From: Robiginitomaculum sp.
GTDB taxonomy: Bacteria; Pseudomonadota; Alphaproteobacteria; Caulobacterales; Maricaulaceae
DNA: 46,364 nucleotides
Assembly (NCBI GenBank): GCA_021776595.1
Contig: JAJFFP010000054.1
Location: 1 to 46,364 of the forward strand
Reading direction: 5' to 3'
In this document: positions 1 to 8,293 of the stretch, in pieces
Layout of the letters: each line of letters begins with the position of its first letter
Position numbering within the stretch: the first letter of the stretch is position 1
Program-made: the position numbers and the translations under genes
The notes under the pieces: model-generated
The model's database searches: none
What the model saw: the letters and a program-made list of their open reading frames with translations, nothing else
What the model was told of the DNA's origin: nothing

Positions 1-762
1 CCACCGCGCCTGTATATCGATACCCCAATGCAAGAAGGGCAGATATTACCCCTCACCCGTGAAGCGTCCCACTATGTGGCGGTGGTGATGCGCCGCCGGG
101 TGGGTGATCAATTGCGTCTGTTTAATGGCCGGAATGGCGAATGGCAGGCGCAAATTGTGCTGGCAGAGCGAAAGTCTGTGCAGGTTAATATCGGTCCGCA
201 AACCCGTGTCTTTACCCCTGTGCCCGATGTGCATTTGTTGTTTGCGCCGGTAAAGAAATCGCGGGCTGAATTCATCGTTGAAAAAGCCACCGAGCTTGGG
301 GTGCGCCGCCTGCAAATGGTGCAGACCCGGCGCACCACAGCGCACGCCTTGCGGGCTGAGCGCATGACATTGATTACCCGTGAGGCGGCAGAGCAGACCG
401 AGCGCCTGGACTTGCCAGAAATCGTGCCTCTGGAGCCACTGGAGGCAGTATTACAAAGCTGGGGTAGCGCGCTGCCCCTGTTTTTTTGCGATGAAGCGGG
501 CGAAGACGAGCAAATGCCCTGGGGCGGCGCCAAGGGGCGGGCTTTACCGTTACTGGAGGTGTTGCAAAAACAAAAAGGCCACAAAGCCGCTATATTGATT
601 GGTCCTGAAGGCGGGTTTGCACCCGAAGAACGAAACACCTTGCGCGGCCTGGACTTTGTGCACCCGGTAACTTTGGGGCCACGTATTTTGCGCGCTGATA
701 CCGCCGCCATTGCTGCGCTTGGCCTCTGGCAGTCCGTATGCGGGGACTGGAAACTAACATAA
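1..762 (+). CDS. rsmE: 16S rRNA (uracil1498-N3)-methyltransferase RsmE, 5' partial
   Basis: SPOUT-class methyltransferase that methylates N3 of U1498 in 16S rRNA using S-adenosylmethionine. The frame is open from base 1, and the residues before the first ATG at 28 (PRLYID) are those normally found just after an RsmE start, so the gene begins outside the window. Visible hallmarks are the substrate-side stretch ELGVRRLQ, the EQTERLDLP motif, and the C-terminal knot motifs IGPEGGF and LGPRILRADTA. About 253 residues are seen, close to full family length. gshA follows on the same strand after about 90 bases, a pairing common in alphaproteobacteria. The function is secure; only the start is missing. 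Confidence 0.93.
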   Translation, partial: PPRLYIDTPMQEGQILPLTREASHYVAVVMRRRVGDQLRLFNGRNGEWQAQIVLAERKSVQVNIGPQTRVFTPVPDVHLLFAPVKKSRAEFIVEKATELGVRRLQMVQTRRTTAHALRAERMTLITREAAEQTERLDLPEIVPLEPLEAVLQSWGSALPLFFCDEAGEDEQMPWGGAKGRALPLLEVLQKQKGHKAAILIGPEGGFAPEERNTLRGLDFVHPVTLGPRILRADTAAIAALGLWQSVCGDWKLT

Positions 763-855
763 AATTTAGGGTTATTTCTGCATTTCCAGATTTTGTGACT
801 TGCCCGAAGCAAACCGGCTTCCTAAGTCTTGGCGATGGGCAATTGGAGAGGGTGT

Positions 856-2217
856 ATGGCTGCCATGGATAAAAACGCGCCAATTGAAAACAAGACGGCG
901 CTGGTGGAATACCTCGCCTCCGGGTGCAAACCGGAACAAGACTGGCGCATTGGCACCGAGCACGAGAAATTCGGCTTTGCCCTGCATAATCACGGGCCGC
1001 TGTCCTATGATGGTGACGGGCCGACGATCCTGAAAATGCTGGAGGGCCTGCAACGCTTTAACTGGGCGCCCATGGTCGAAGAGGGCTATCTGATCGGTCT
1101 TGCCCGCGAAGGTGCCACCATAACGCTGGAACCCGGTGGTCAGTTTGAGCTTTCCGGGGCACCGCTGAACAATATTCATCAAACCTGCGCCGAGGTGGAT
1201 CAGCATCTGGCCGAGGTCAAGGAAGTGGCCGACGAGATCGGTGCCGGATTTCTGGGACTGGGTTTCTCGCCGGTCTGGAGCCTTGAAGAAACCCCGATCA
1301 TGCCCAAGCCGCGCTATAAAATCATGCGTGATTATATGCCAAAGGTCGGGCGTTTGGGGCGACAGATGATGTTTCGCTCGTGCACGGTGCAGGTCAATCT
1401 TGATTTTGCATCCGAGGCCGACATGGTGAAAAAATTTCGCACCAGCCTGGCCCTGCAACCGGTGGCCACGGCGTTATTTGCCAACTCCCCATTTGCCGAA
1501 GGTCGGCCAAACGGGTTTTTGTCCTATCGCGGCTATATCTGGGGCGATACCGACCCGGATCGCACCGGCATGTTGCCCTTTGTCTTTGAAGACGGTTTCG
1601 GTTTCGAGCAATATGTGGATTATGCCCTTGATGTGCCCATGTATTTTGTCAAGCGCGATGGGCATTATCTGGATGCGTCGGGGAAAAGTTTTCGTGATTT
1701 TATGGATGGCAGACTGGACGTGGTGCCCGGCGAAAAACCTTCCCTGAAAGACTGGGAAGACCATATTTCTACCTTGTTTCCCGAAGTGCGCCTGAAAACC
1801 TTTTTGGAAATGCGCGGTGCTGATGGTGGCCCCTGGTCGCGGCTTTGTGCGTTGTCGGCTTTCTGGACCGGTATTTTTTATGATCAGCAGGCGCTGGATG
1901 AAGCCTGGGAATTGGTAAAAGACTGGAATGAATATGAGCGTGAGGCCCTGCGCCGCACGGCTCCAACGCTGGGTCTAAAAGCACCATTTCGTCAGACCAA
2001 CCTGCAGGCCATAGCGCAAAAAGTGCTGGAAATTTCCCATAATGGTCTCAAACGCCGCGCCCGGCAAAATCATTATGGTGAAAATGAAAGCCTGTTCCTG
2101 CGCGAAATGGAAGAGATTGCACGGTCCGGCATAACGCCCGCCGAAGAGCTGGTCGCCTGTTTGCATGGCGAGTGGGAAGGCAATCTGGATATGGTCTTTA
2201 TCGCCGGGGCGTATTGA
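856..2217 (+). CDS. gshA: Glutamate-cysteine ligase GshA (plant/alphaproteobacterial type)
   Basis: Catalyses the ATP-dependent joining of glutamate and cysteine, the first and limiting step of glutathione synthesis in the cytoplasm. The 453-residue protein has the family signatures GTEHEKFGF near the N-terminus, ITLEPGGQFELSG in the active site, and a C-terminal part typical of the plant-type ligase. I chose ATG 856 because GGAGAG lies just upstream at 845-850; an in-frame ATG at 829 has no such site. Glutathione from this pathway could feed a peroxidase such as the one encoded at 5478-6092, although that protein is predicted to be exported. gshB, for the second step, is not in the window. 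Confidence 0.93.
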   Translation: MAAMDKNAPIENKTALVEYLASGCKPEQDWRIGTEHEKFGFALHNHGPLSYDGDGPTILKMLEGLQRFNWAPMVEEGYLIGLAREGATITLEPGGQFELSGAPLNNIHQTCAEVDQHLAEVKEVADEIGAGFLGLGFSPVWSLEETPIMPKPRYKIMRDYMPKVGRLGRQMMFRSCTVQVNLDFASEADMVKKFRTSLALQPVATALFANSPFAEGRPNGFLSYRGYIWGDTDPDRTGMLPFVFEDGFGFEQYVDYALDVPMYFVKRDGHYLDASGKSFRDFMDGRLDVVPGEKPSLKDWEDHISTLFPEVRLKTFLEMRGADGGPWSRLCALSAFWTGIFYDQQALDEAWELVKDWNEYEREALRRTAPTLGLKAPFRQTNLQAIAQKVLEISHNGLKRRARQNHYGENESLFLREMEEIARSGITPAEELVACLHGEWEGNLDMVFIAGAY

Positions 2218-2255
2218 GCAGAAAGTTATGTAGGTTTGCCATGCAAAATTGATAA

Positions 2256-2284
2256 TTGCTTTTAGCAACCATAAAGAACATAAT
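2256..2284 (+). promoter_or_regulatory. Candidate sigma70-type promoter for the glyoxalase-fold gene
   Basis: TTGCTT at 2256-2261 and CATAAT at 2279-2284 are separated by 17 bases and lie about 35 bases before the chosen start at 2320. The -10 box matches consensus at five of six positions; the -35 box is weak. This is pattern matching by eye only. Confidence 0.3.
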
Positions 2285-2319
2285 AGAAACATTGCAGTTT
2301 TTTAATCTTGGAGAGAATG

Positions 2320-2703
2320 ATGATTGGATATGTAACCCTGGGGACCAACGATTTTGACAAGGCGGCGGCTTTTTATGATGCGTTGCTGGCCGATATGGGC
2401 GGTAAACGCATGATGGAGGATGAAAATTTCATTGCCTGGAGTGCCGGCACGCAAGGCGCAGCCGTTTCCATCATCAAACCTTTTGATGGCGAAACCGCTA
2501 CATCCGGTAATGGCACCATGGTGGCATTGGCTGTTGAATCCACTGCCAAGGTTGATCAGGTTTATGCCAAAGCGCTGGAACTTGGCGGCACCTGCGAAGG
2601 CCCGTCCGGCCCACGCGGTGAAAGCGGGTTTTATGCCGGGTATTTTCGCGATCTGGATGGCAATAAACTGAATGTCTTTACCATGCCGGGCATGGGCGGG
2701 TAA
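2320..2703 (+). CDS. VOC (glyoxalase/bleomycin resistance) family protein
   Basis: Small 127-residue protein of the vicinal oxygen chelate fold. The opening IGYVTLGTNDFDKAAAFYD is the usual beta-alpha start of the family, and GYFRDLDGNKLNVF near the end is the typical last strand with DPDGN-like residues. Substrate cannot be told from sequence; members include glyoxalases, dioxygenases and antibiotic-binding proteins. ATG 2320 is preferred because GGAGAG (2310-2315) sits four bases upstream; ATG 2317 and TTG 2308 are in frame but too close to or inside that site. The gene is a single transcription unit by appearance: a candidate promoter lies before it and a strong terminator after it. Confidence 0.85.
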   Translation: MIGYVTLGTNDFDKAAAFYDALLADMGGKRMMEDENFIAWSAGTQGAAVSIIKPFDGETATSGNGTMVALAVESTAKVDQVYAKALELGGTCEGPSGPRGESGFYAGYFRDLDGNKLNVFTMPGMGG

Positions 2704-2735
2704 TTTTTCCTGTCTATGCGCCGACGACACCATTA

Positions 2736-2775
2736 ACCCCGGATAGCCAGAGGGCTTCCGGGGTGTTTGGTTTTT
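2736..2775 (+). terminator. Rho-independent terminator after the VOC gene
   Basis: ACCCCGGA at 2736-2743 pairs with TCCGGGGT at 2757-2764. Inside, AGCC (2745-2748) pairs with GGCT (2753-2756) around an AGAG loop, leaving one bulged T. The stem is followed by a T-rich tract at 2766-2775. This is a well-formed intrinsic terminator 33 bases past the VOC stop codon. Confidence 0.82.
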
Positions 2776-2912
2776 GTATGATCCAGTCAATTTTGATGAT
2801 TGAATTTCGCCCTAAAGATTACCTATCTTTCTCTTGAGTGTCTCCCGCCATCGTGCTTTGGTGCGCCAAATCGACTCTTGGAAGTCGGCAAAGCAATATT
2901 GGGGAGAATACA

Positions 2913-4649
2913 TTGGCAGCAGAAGCGCAAGCACCGGCGGCAGGATCGGCGGACACATCATTTTTTGGCCACCCGCGCGGGTTGGCCATTTTGTTTTTTA
3001 CCGAGATGTGGGAACGTTTTTCCTATTACGGTATGCGTGGCCTGCTCATCCTCTATCTGACGCAGCATTTTCTTTTTTCTGATGAACGCTCGGCCCTTAT
3101 GTATGGGGCTTATGTATCGCTGGTCTATGTGATGGCGATTTTTGGTGGCTCTTTGGCGGATAAATATCTGGGACAAAGAAAGGCCGTTACTTTTGGCGCT
3201 ATATTGCTGGTCATGGGCCATTTTGGCATGGCCTTTGAAGGCTCTGGCTCAAAAGAAACCATGGTGGTCGATGGCCAGGAATACCAGTTGACCCTGATTG
3301 GCCGGGGCGGGGATGCCATTCCGATTGTAAAATCAGCAAACGGGCAGTCCGAAATCTCTTTTAATGATGATGCCTCACAAATGCTGGTAGCCAACCCGGA
3401 GGCAGTGGGTCTGCCGGCGGTTATTCCCACAAATTCCTACGAAACCAAAACTGAACGTGAGGGATTTTACGTCGGAATTCTTTATCTTTCTCTGGCACTG
3501 ATTATTGCCGGCGTTGGCTTTTTGAAAGCCAATATCTCGACCATTGTTGGCGATCTATATAAGATGGGAGATCCGCGCCGGGATTCTGGCTTTACCATAT
3601 TTTACATGGGCATTAATCTTGGCTCGTTCCTGGCCTCCTGGACCTGTGGTATTTTGGGCATCGTCTATGGCTGGAAATATGGCTTCGGCCTGGCCGGGGT
3701 AGGCATGCTGTTTGGCCTGCTAATTTTTTTGCGCTTCCAATCCTGGCTGGAGGGCCGCGCCGAGCCGCCCAATCCTGAAAAACTTAAAGAGAAAGTCTTT
3801 GGACCCATCAATGTGGAATGGGCGTGTTATTCCTCTGCACTGCTGATTATGGCCGTGGCTATCAGCCTGATTATGCATCCGGAACCGGCGGCAAAGCTAA
3901 TGGCGGCGACAGGTATCATCATGGTGCTTTTTCTGATCTGGTATAGCTTTGTAAAAGTTAAAGGCAATGAACGCAGCCGGATGTGGGCTGCGGTCTATTT
4001 TGCTCTGGCGCAAATTCCTTTCTGGTCACTTTTTGAACAGGCTGGTTCATCCCTGACCCTGTTTACGGACCGGCTGGTTGATCGCTCTATGATGGGCTGG
4101 TCTGTGCCTGCCCCTGTGTTTCAATCCTTAAATGCGGGGTTTATTTTCATCTTTGCACCGATCATTGCCTGGTTATGGATCTGGATGGCAAAGCGTAAAA
4201 TTGAACCCTCAACACCGGTAAAATTCTCCATCGGTGTTTTGTTTGTGGCGCTTGGTTTTTTAGTGCTGGTTGCCGGCATGAAATCCACAGGTCCAAGTGC
4301 CCTGACGCCGGTAATCTTCATCTTCCTGATCTATTGGGTGCATACCATGGGCGAATTAATGCTCTCTCCGGTAGGGTTATCGGCCATGACCAAGCTGGCA
4401 CCACCGCAGGCTGCGGGTCTGATGATGGGCACCTGGTTCCTTTATTCCGGGCTTTCCAATTCCCTTTCCGGGGTCATTGCCAGCTCAACCGGTGCTGAAA
4501 CCATTGGCGGGAAAATCATCAATGCGGCGGCGGCCAAAGCCACCTATGCGGAGGTTTATACCAATGTGGCCTATGTTGCTGGCGGCGCGGCGGTGTTCAT
4601 GTTTATTATTTCACCGCTTATCAAAAAATGGATGCATGAGGCAGATTAG
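2913..4649 (+). CDS. POT/PTR family proton-dependent oligopeptide transporter
   Basis: Inner-membrane major-facilitator protein importing di- and tripeptides with protons. The signature FFTEMWERFSYYG (the ExxERFxYYG motif of helix 1) and GFLKANISTIVGDLY are diagnostic, and about 14 hydrophobic segments are visible. Residues roughly 110-190 form a large hydrophilic insert between helices, seen in one bacterial subgroup. I place the start at TTG 2913, six bases after GGGGAG (2901-2906), giving 578 residues; a GTG at 2838 is in frame but would add an unlikely N-terminus. The gene lies between a terminator and a hairpin and is probably transcribed alone. Confidence 0.9.
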   Translation: MAAEAQAPAAGSADTSFFGHPRGLAILFFTEMWERFSYYGMRGLLILYLTQHFLFSDERSALMYGAYVSLVYVMAIFGGSLADKYLGQRKAVTFGAILLVMGHFGMAFEGSGSKETMVVDGQEYQLTLIGRGGDAIPIVKSANGQSEISFNDDASQMLVANPEAVGLPAVIPTNSYETKTEREGFYVGILYLSLALIIAGVGFLKANISTIVGDLYKMGDPRRDSGFTIFYMGINLGSFLASWTCGILGIVYGWKYGFGLAGVGMLFGLLIFLRFQSWLEGRAEPPNPEKLKEKVFGPINVEWACYSSALLIMAVAISLIMHPEPAAKLMAATGIIMVLFLIWYSFVKVKGNERSRMWAAVYFALAQIPFWSLFEQAGSSLTLFTDRLVDRSMMGWSVPAPVFQSLNAGFIFIFAPIIAWLWIWMAKRKIEPSTPVKFSIGVLFVALGFLVLVAGMKSTGPSALTPVIFIFLIYWVHTMGELMLSPVGLSAMTKLAPPQAAGLMMGTWFLYSGLSNSLSGVIASSTGAETIGGKIINAAAAKATYAEVYTNVAYVAGGAAVFMFIISPLIKKWMHEAD

Positions 4650-4658
4650 GTTGTGATC

Positions 4659-4686
4659 GGGCTTTGACGTTACCGCGTCAAAGCCC
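4659..4686. terminator. Perfect 11-bp inverted repeat between the POT transporter and tyrA
   Basis: GGGCTTTGACG (4659-4669) and CGTCAAAGCCC (4676-4686) are perfectly complementary around a six-base loop, starting ten bases after the transporter stop codon. The stem is stable, but the following bases are C-rich rather than T-rich, so it may be a weak or Rho-assisted terminator or an mRNA 3'-end stabiliser. Confidence 0.5.
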
Positions 4687-4715
4687 CCCCATAGCCCCCA
4701 TAGTGGAGATCAAGT

Positions 4716-5471
4716 GTGCAGAGCATGGGGGTGATTGGGCTGGGGGCCTTTGGCCAATTGCTGGTGCAGCAACTACGCCAGTATTTTAACATAACCGCCT
4801 TTGATACCGCGCCAGAGGCAAAAGAAATTGCCGACCATTTAGGCATTAAATTTGACAATTTACCTGTGTGCGCCAGCGCGCGCCATGTGGTGTTGGCGGT
4901 CCCGGTTTTGCAAATCGGCCCGGTGGCGAAGGCCATGGCGCCTTTTGTGCAACCAGGCGCAACGGTGTTTGATGTGGCATCAGTAAAGATCGGCCCGGCA
5001 CAGGCAATGGTCGCCGCTTTGCCCGGTTATGTTCATATCATCGGCACCCACCCGCTTTTTGGTCCGCAAAGTGCTAAAACGGGGATTAAGGGTTTGAAAA
5101 TTGCGATCTGTCCGGTGCGAAATGCCGGGATTAAGCGGGTGGGCAGGGTGCAGGAATTTTTACGCACCCGCTTGCAATTGGATGCCTTTATCAGCGATCC
5201 CCAAAGCCATGATCGGGATATGGCCGTGGTGCAAGGCCTTACGCATTTGATTGCCAAAGTGTTGGACGAGATGGAGCCGCTGCCCCGCCGTCAGACCACG
5301 CTTAGCTTTGATTATCTGCTTAATGCCATGGAGCTGGTGCGTGGTGATTCAGACGAGTTATTTCGGGCCATTGAACGCGAAAACCCGTATTCCGCTCAGG
5401 TGCGTAAAAAATTCTTCGCGCTTACTGAAGCATTACGTGCTGAACTGGAAACCGCAAAAAGTGAAAAATAA
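4716..5471 (+). CDS. Prephenate/arogenate dehydrogenase (TyrA family)
   Basis: NAD(P)-dependent oxidative decarboxylation of prephenate or arogenate in tyrosine biosynthesis. The Rossmann motif GVIGLGAFGQ is at the N-terminus, GTHPLFGPQS carries the catalytic-region histidine of the family, and the helical C-terminal dimer domain contains the SHDRDMAVVQGLTHL stretch. There is no chorismate mutase or ACT domain; 251 residues fits a stand-alone short form. The start is GTG 4716 with a GGAG about eight bases upstream. It converges on the gpx gene with six bases between the stop codons. Prephenate versus arogenate preference cannot be read from the sequence. Confidence 0.82.
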   Translation: MQSMGVIGLGAFGQLLVQQLRQYFNITAFDTAPEAKEIADHLGIKFDNLPVCASARHVVLAVPVLQIGPVAKAMAPFVQPGATVFDVASVKIGPAQAMVAALPGYVHIIGTHPLFGPQSAKTGIKGLKIAICPVRNAGIKRVGRVQEFLRTRLQLDAFISDPQSHDRDMAVVQGLTHLIAKVLDEMEPLPRRQTTLSFDYLLNAMELVRGDSDELFRAIERENPYSAQVRKKFFALTEALRAELETAKSEK

Positions 5472-5477
5472 CCCGCA

Positions 5478-6092
5478 TCAGCTTTCAGACTTGGGCAGGT
5501 TTTTCTCGACTGCCTTGCGCAGCTTTTTCGACATGGGTTTTACGATGGACGGGAAAGAGCCAACCAGATTGCCTTGGGGGTCGATCAGGTATTTGTGAAA
5601 ATTCCATTTGGGTCCGGAGCCGATTTCCGCCCGTGCCCATTTGTAGAACGGGTGGGCGTCATCGCCTTTGGTGACGATTTTGCTGGTCAGCGGGAAGTTG
5701 ACGTTAAAATTCACTTCGCAGAACTTTTTGATCTCTTTTTCGCTGCCAGGTTCCTGACTGCCAAAGTCGTTACTGGGGGCACCAAGCACCACCAGACCCT
5801 GATCGCGATAGGTTTCCCACAGGGTTTGCAGGCCTTCATACTGCGGGGTGAAACCACATTCCGATGCGGTATTGACCAGCAACACGGTTTTGCCGCGATA
5901 TTGTTCCAACGGCAACGGTGCATCATCAATGGAGGTGAATGTGTAATCATAGGCCGAGCCTTCAGCCGCCACCGCCCCGCCCATCAAGGTGATGTAGCCG
6001 ATACCGGCAAAACCCAGTGCCGTAGTGATCCCCAGCGTGGCCAGCAGGCTGCGGCGATGCCCGGTTTTATGTGGTGATGTTGTTTTACTCAT
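5478..6092 (-). CDS. Exported glutathione peroxidase-like thiol peroxidase
   Basis: Reduces hydroperoxides using a peroxidatic cysteine. The motif NTASECGFTPQY holds that residue (about Cys79, a cysteine rather than selenocysteine), and KWNFHKYLID supplies the conserved Trp-Asn pair. The usual PCNQF segment reads PSNDF, so the common second cysteine and the tetrad glutamine are replaced. Residues 1-43 form a basic segment with a twin arginine (HRRSLL) and a long hydrophobic stretch ending VAA, so the protein is predicted to be exported or membrane-anchored. AGGAGAG precedes ATG 6092 and a TATAAT box lies just upstream. The aminotransferase gene to the right is co-oriented. Confidence 0.85.
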   Translation of the reverse strand: MSKTTSPHKTGHRRSLLATLGITTALGFAGIGYITLMGGAVAAEGSAYDYTFTSIDDAPLPLEQYRGKTVLLVNTASECGFTPQYEGLQTLWETYRDQGLVVLGAPSNDFGSQEPGSEKEIKKFCEVNFNVNFPLTSKIVTKGDDAHPFYKWARAEIGSGPKWNFHKYLIDPQGNLVGSFPSIVKPMSKKLRKAVEKNLPKSES

Positions 6093-6118
6093 AATGCTCT
6101 CCTGCCTTTGACCATGGT

Positions 6119-6124
6119 ATTATA
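6119..6124 (-). promoter_or_regulatory. Consensus -10 box upstream of the gpx-like gene
   Basis: Read on the minus strand this is TATAAT, matching the -10 consensus fully, about 27 bases before the ATG at 6092. No good -35 box is seen at standard spacing, so it would depend on an activator, a relaxed -35 or another sigma factor. Confidence 0.35.
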
Positions 6125-6172
6125 CGCTTTTATTTTCAAATTGCTTTAACATTTTTTGTAAGTGTTACATCA

Positions 6173-7474
6173 TCACAATGTTGTGTGCATCCGGTGCAGG
6201 GCATTTGCCAGTTTCTGGCAGTCCTGGGCACTGTTGTAGATGGATGGTGTGACGCGCACACAGGCTCCCTTGGCTACGCCGTCCCGATGTGTGGTGAAAA
6301 TATTGTTTGTGTGCAACAGCTGTTCAACAATGGCCTTGTTATCGGCGACACTGGTTTTGCCGGCAAAGCGAAAAGAAGTGATCCCTGCATGAAGGCGCGC
6401 ATCATCGGGGGTTAGGATTTCCAGTCCCTTTATATCGCGCACCTTATTCACCCATTGATCGCGCAAATACCGCAAGCGTGTTTCCTTGTTCTGCTTGCCA
6501 ATTTTAAGATGATAATCGAACGCATCCGGGATAGCCATGACCGCTGCAAAATTCATGGTGCCAGTATGAACCCGGCCCTGAATACTGTCTTTTTCATCTT
6601 CTTCGGCTGAAAGATTAGGCGCAATGGTTTCCAGCCGGTTTTGGCGAATATACATGGCACCTACCCCCAGAGGAGCCCCGATCCATTTATGCAGGTTAAA
6701 GCCAATAAAGTCGGCACCAATGTCATCAACATCAACATCCACCTGCCCAAAAGAATGGGCCGCATCAACAATCACATCCACGCCCATTTTTCGGGCGATG
6801 GCGGTTATGGCTTTTACCGGCATCATCAGACCGGTGCGATGGCCGATATGGGTGAGCAGTAACAGCCTGACATTTGGGTTGTTTTTTAGCGCGTCGCTAT
6901 AAAATTCCAGCAAGCCGTCATGACTGGTTGGTTCGGGTATAGCGAGGTTCACGACCTTGCATTGCTCACGGGCCGCCAGTGTCTTCATGGCGCTGATCAT
7001 GGAATAATAATCAAGATCGGCAAACATCACCGCATCGCCAGCTTGCAGCCGATTATAGCCGCCGATCAAGCCTTGCAAGGCTTCGGTGGCATTACGGGTC
7101 AGCACGACCTCGCCTTTATTGGCTCCCAGTTCATGCTCAACCCGGCGCATCACTGTGGCAAGGTCCTTGCCATATTCCCGGCGCGCATAATAAGAGCTGT
7201 CACGGTTTACCCGCTGCACATAGTCCAGGTATTTGGCGAGCACGGGGCGGGACATGATGCCCCAATAGCCATTTTCCAGATTGATAATATCTGGATTGAC
7301 GTCAAAGTCTTTTGCAATGCTGGCCCAGTGATTTTCGTCGGCGGCCAGGGTCATGGCCGTTTTGTTATCGGCTTCCATGGTTCGCCCTTTACTGGCTGAT
7401 AAACCGGCTATACCAGCGGCGGCCACCGTTTTAAGGGCGGTGCGTCTGGAAAATTGCGGTGTCTGCTGGTTCAT
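6173..7474 (-). CDS. Tat-exported class V aminotransferase (isopenicillin-N epimerase-like)
   Basis: PLP-dependent fold-type I enzyme. Near the N-terminus FSRRTALKTVAAAGIAGLSA is a clear twin-arginine leader, so the folded enzyme with its cofactor should reach the periplasm. The catalytic core shows RNATEALQGLI, the PLP-ring aspartate in VIVDAAHSFGQ (about residue 237) and the Schiff-base lysine in FNLHKWIGAPLG (about residue 263). This pattern resembles isopenicillin-N epimerase-like and cysteine desulfurase-like members; the substrate is unknown. An in-frame GTG at 7483 is an alternative start. The neighbouring minus-strand peroxidase gene also encodes a predicted exported protein. Confidence 0.82.
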   Translation of the reverse strand: MNQQTPQFSRRTALKTVAAAGIAGLSASKGRTMEADNKTAMTLAADENHWASIAKDFDVNPDIINLENGYWGIMSRPVLAKYLDYVQRVNRDSSYYARREYGKDLATVMRRVEHELGANKGEVVLTRNATEALQGLIGGYNRLQAGDAVMFADLDYYSMISAMKTLAAREQCKVVNLAIPEPTSHDGLLEFYSDALKNNPNVRLLLLTHIGHRTGLMMPVKAITAIARKMGVDVIVDAAHSFGQVDVDVDDIGADFIGFNLHKWIGAPLGVGAMYIRQNRLETIAPNLSAEEDEKDSIQGRVHTGTMNFAAVMAIPDAFDYHLKIGKQNKETRLRYLRDQWVNKVRDIKGLEILTPDDARLHAGITSFRFAGKTSVADNKAIVEQLLHTNNIFTTHRDGVAKGACVRVTPSIYNSAQDCQKLANALHRMHTTL

Positions 7475-7613
7475 GGTGTTCACTCACGCTTTTGAATTGC
7501 GGGTATTTTCGCGCAGGCTGTTTCGATTAGCAAGGGCGTAATCTTGCCCATTATTAACTGGTTCGGCGTGGCCGGTGTGCTAGTTTAGCGGGTAGCTATT
7601 GCCGGGGGTCATG

Positions 7614-8252
7614 ATGAAAATTTCTCAATACGCATTAATCGCTTTTTTTCTGGTTGGGTGTGCGCATATGGCCACCGCACCGGCCTTTGACCGCCCCGAT
7701 CTGTTTGCGCTGGTGCCAGCGGCTGAGCAGGCTGGGGTACGGGGCGCAGACCGGCATATTCTGGTGGTGCGTCATGCGCGCAAAATTGCCCCGGAATGTA
7801 ATGCGTTAAACTGTCCGCTTAGCGAAACCGGTGTGCAAATGGTGGCAAAATTACACACGCTCATTGGCAATACGCCAGTGGATGTTGCCTATGCCAGCGC
7901 GGCGTGTCGCACACGGGATACGGCCAGGGCGGGGGGTATCACTGTCCAATTGCACCGTGCCGCTGATCGAATGGCGCGCGGGTGCGAGGATGGTCAAAAT
8001 ATTGACCGCCGGCGCCATGACGCCTTTGCAGATGCCAGAAACGGCCATGCGCGATGGAGTATTGTCGGCGAGCACTCCAACACTGTCTGCCAGTGGCTGG
8101 AAAACTTTGTCGGAGAGGACGCCGCCGGGGCAGGGTGTGTTAAAGGGCGTTTGCCCTCAAACGCTTATGGCGCAATCTATTGGCTCTATCGCGCCGGTGG
8201 CACATGGAAACTGCTTACGCTGGATGGTGTTTTTGATGTTGCCGAGGGCTGA
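7614..8252 (+). CDS. Histidine phosphatase superfamily lipoprotein
   Basis: Phosphoglycerate-mutase-fold phosphatase predicted to sit in the envelope. A lipobox, FLVGC, places a lipidated cysteine at residue 16. LVVRHARK carries the phospho-accepting histidine of the RHG-type motif (RHA here), LSETGVQMV is the usual next block, and GEHSNT supplies the second catalytic histidine. Several extra cysteines (ECNALNC, CRT, C in the tail) could form disulfides, in keeping with a periplasmic site. ATG 7614 is five bases after a G-run; ATG 7611 is also possible. It is divergent from the aminotransferase gene. Substrate unknown. Confidence 0.8.
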   Translation: MKISQYALIAFFLVGCAHMATAPAFDRPDLFALVPAAEQAGVRGADRHILVVRHARKIAPECNALNCPLSETGVQMVAKLHTLIGNTPVDVAYASAACRTRDTARAGGITVQLHRAADRMARGCEDGQNIDRRRHDAFADARNGHARWSIVGEHSNTVCQWLENFVGEDAAGAGCVKGRLPSNAYGAIYWLYRAGGTWKLLTLDGVFDVAEG

Positions 8253-8293
8253 CTCCCTCTTTCCATTTTTCGTAATCGCGTTACCTTGTCCCC

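Noticed and set aside
108-812. Long minus-strand open frame opposite rsmE
   Set aside because: It lies antisense to a well-supported methyltransferase gene, has Arg/Ser/Cys-rich composition typical of shadow frames and no recognisable motif.
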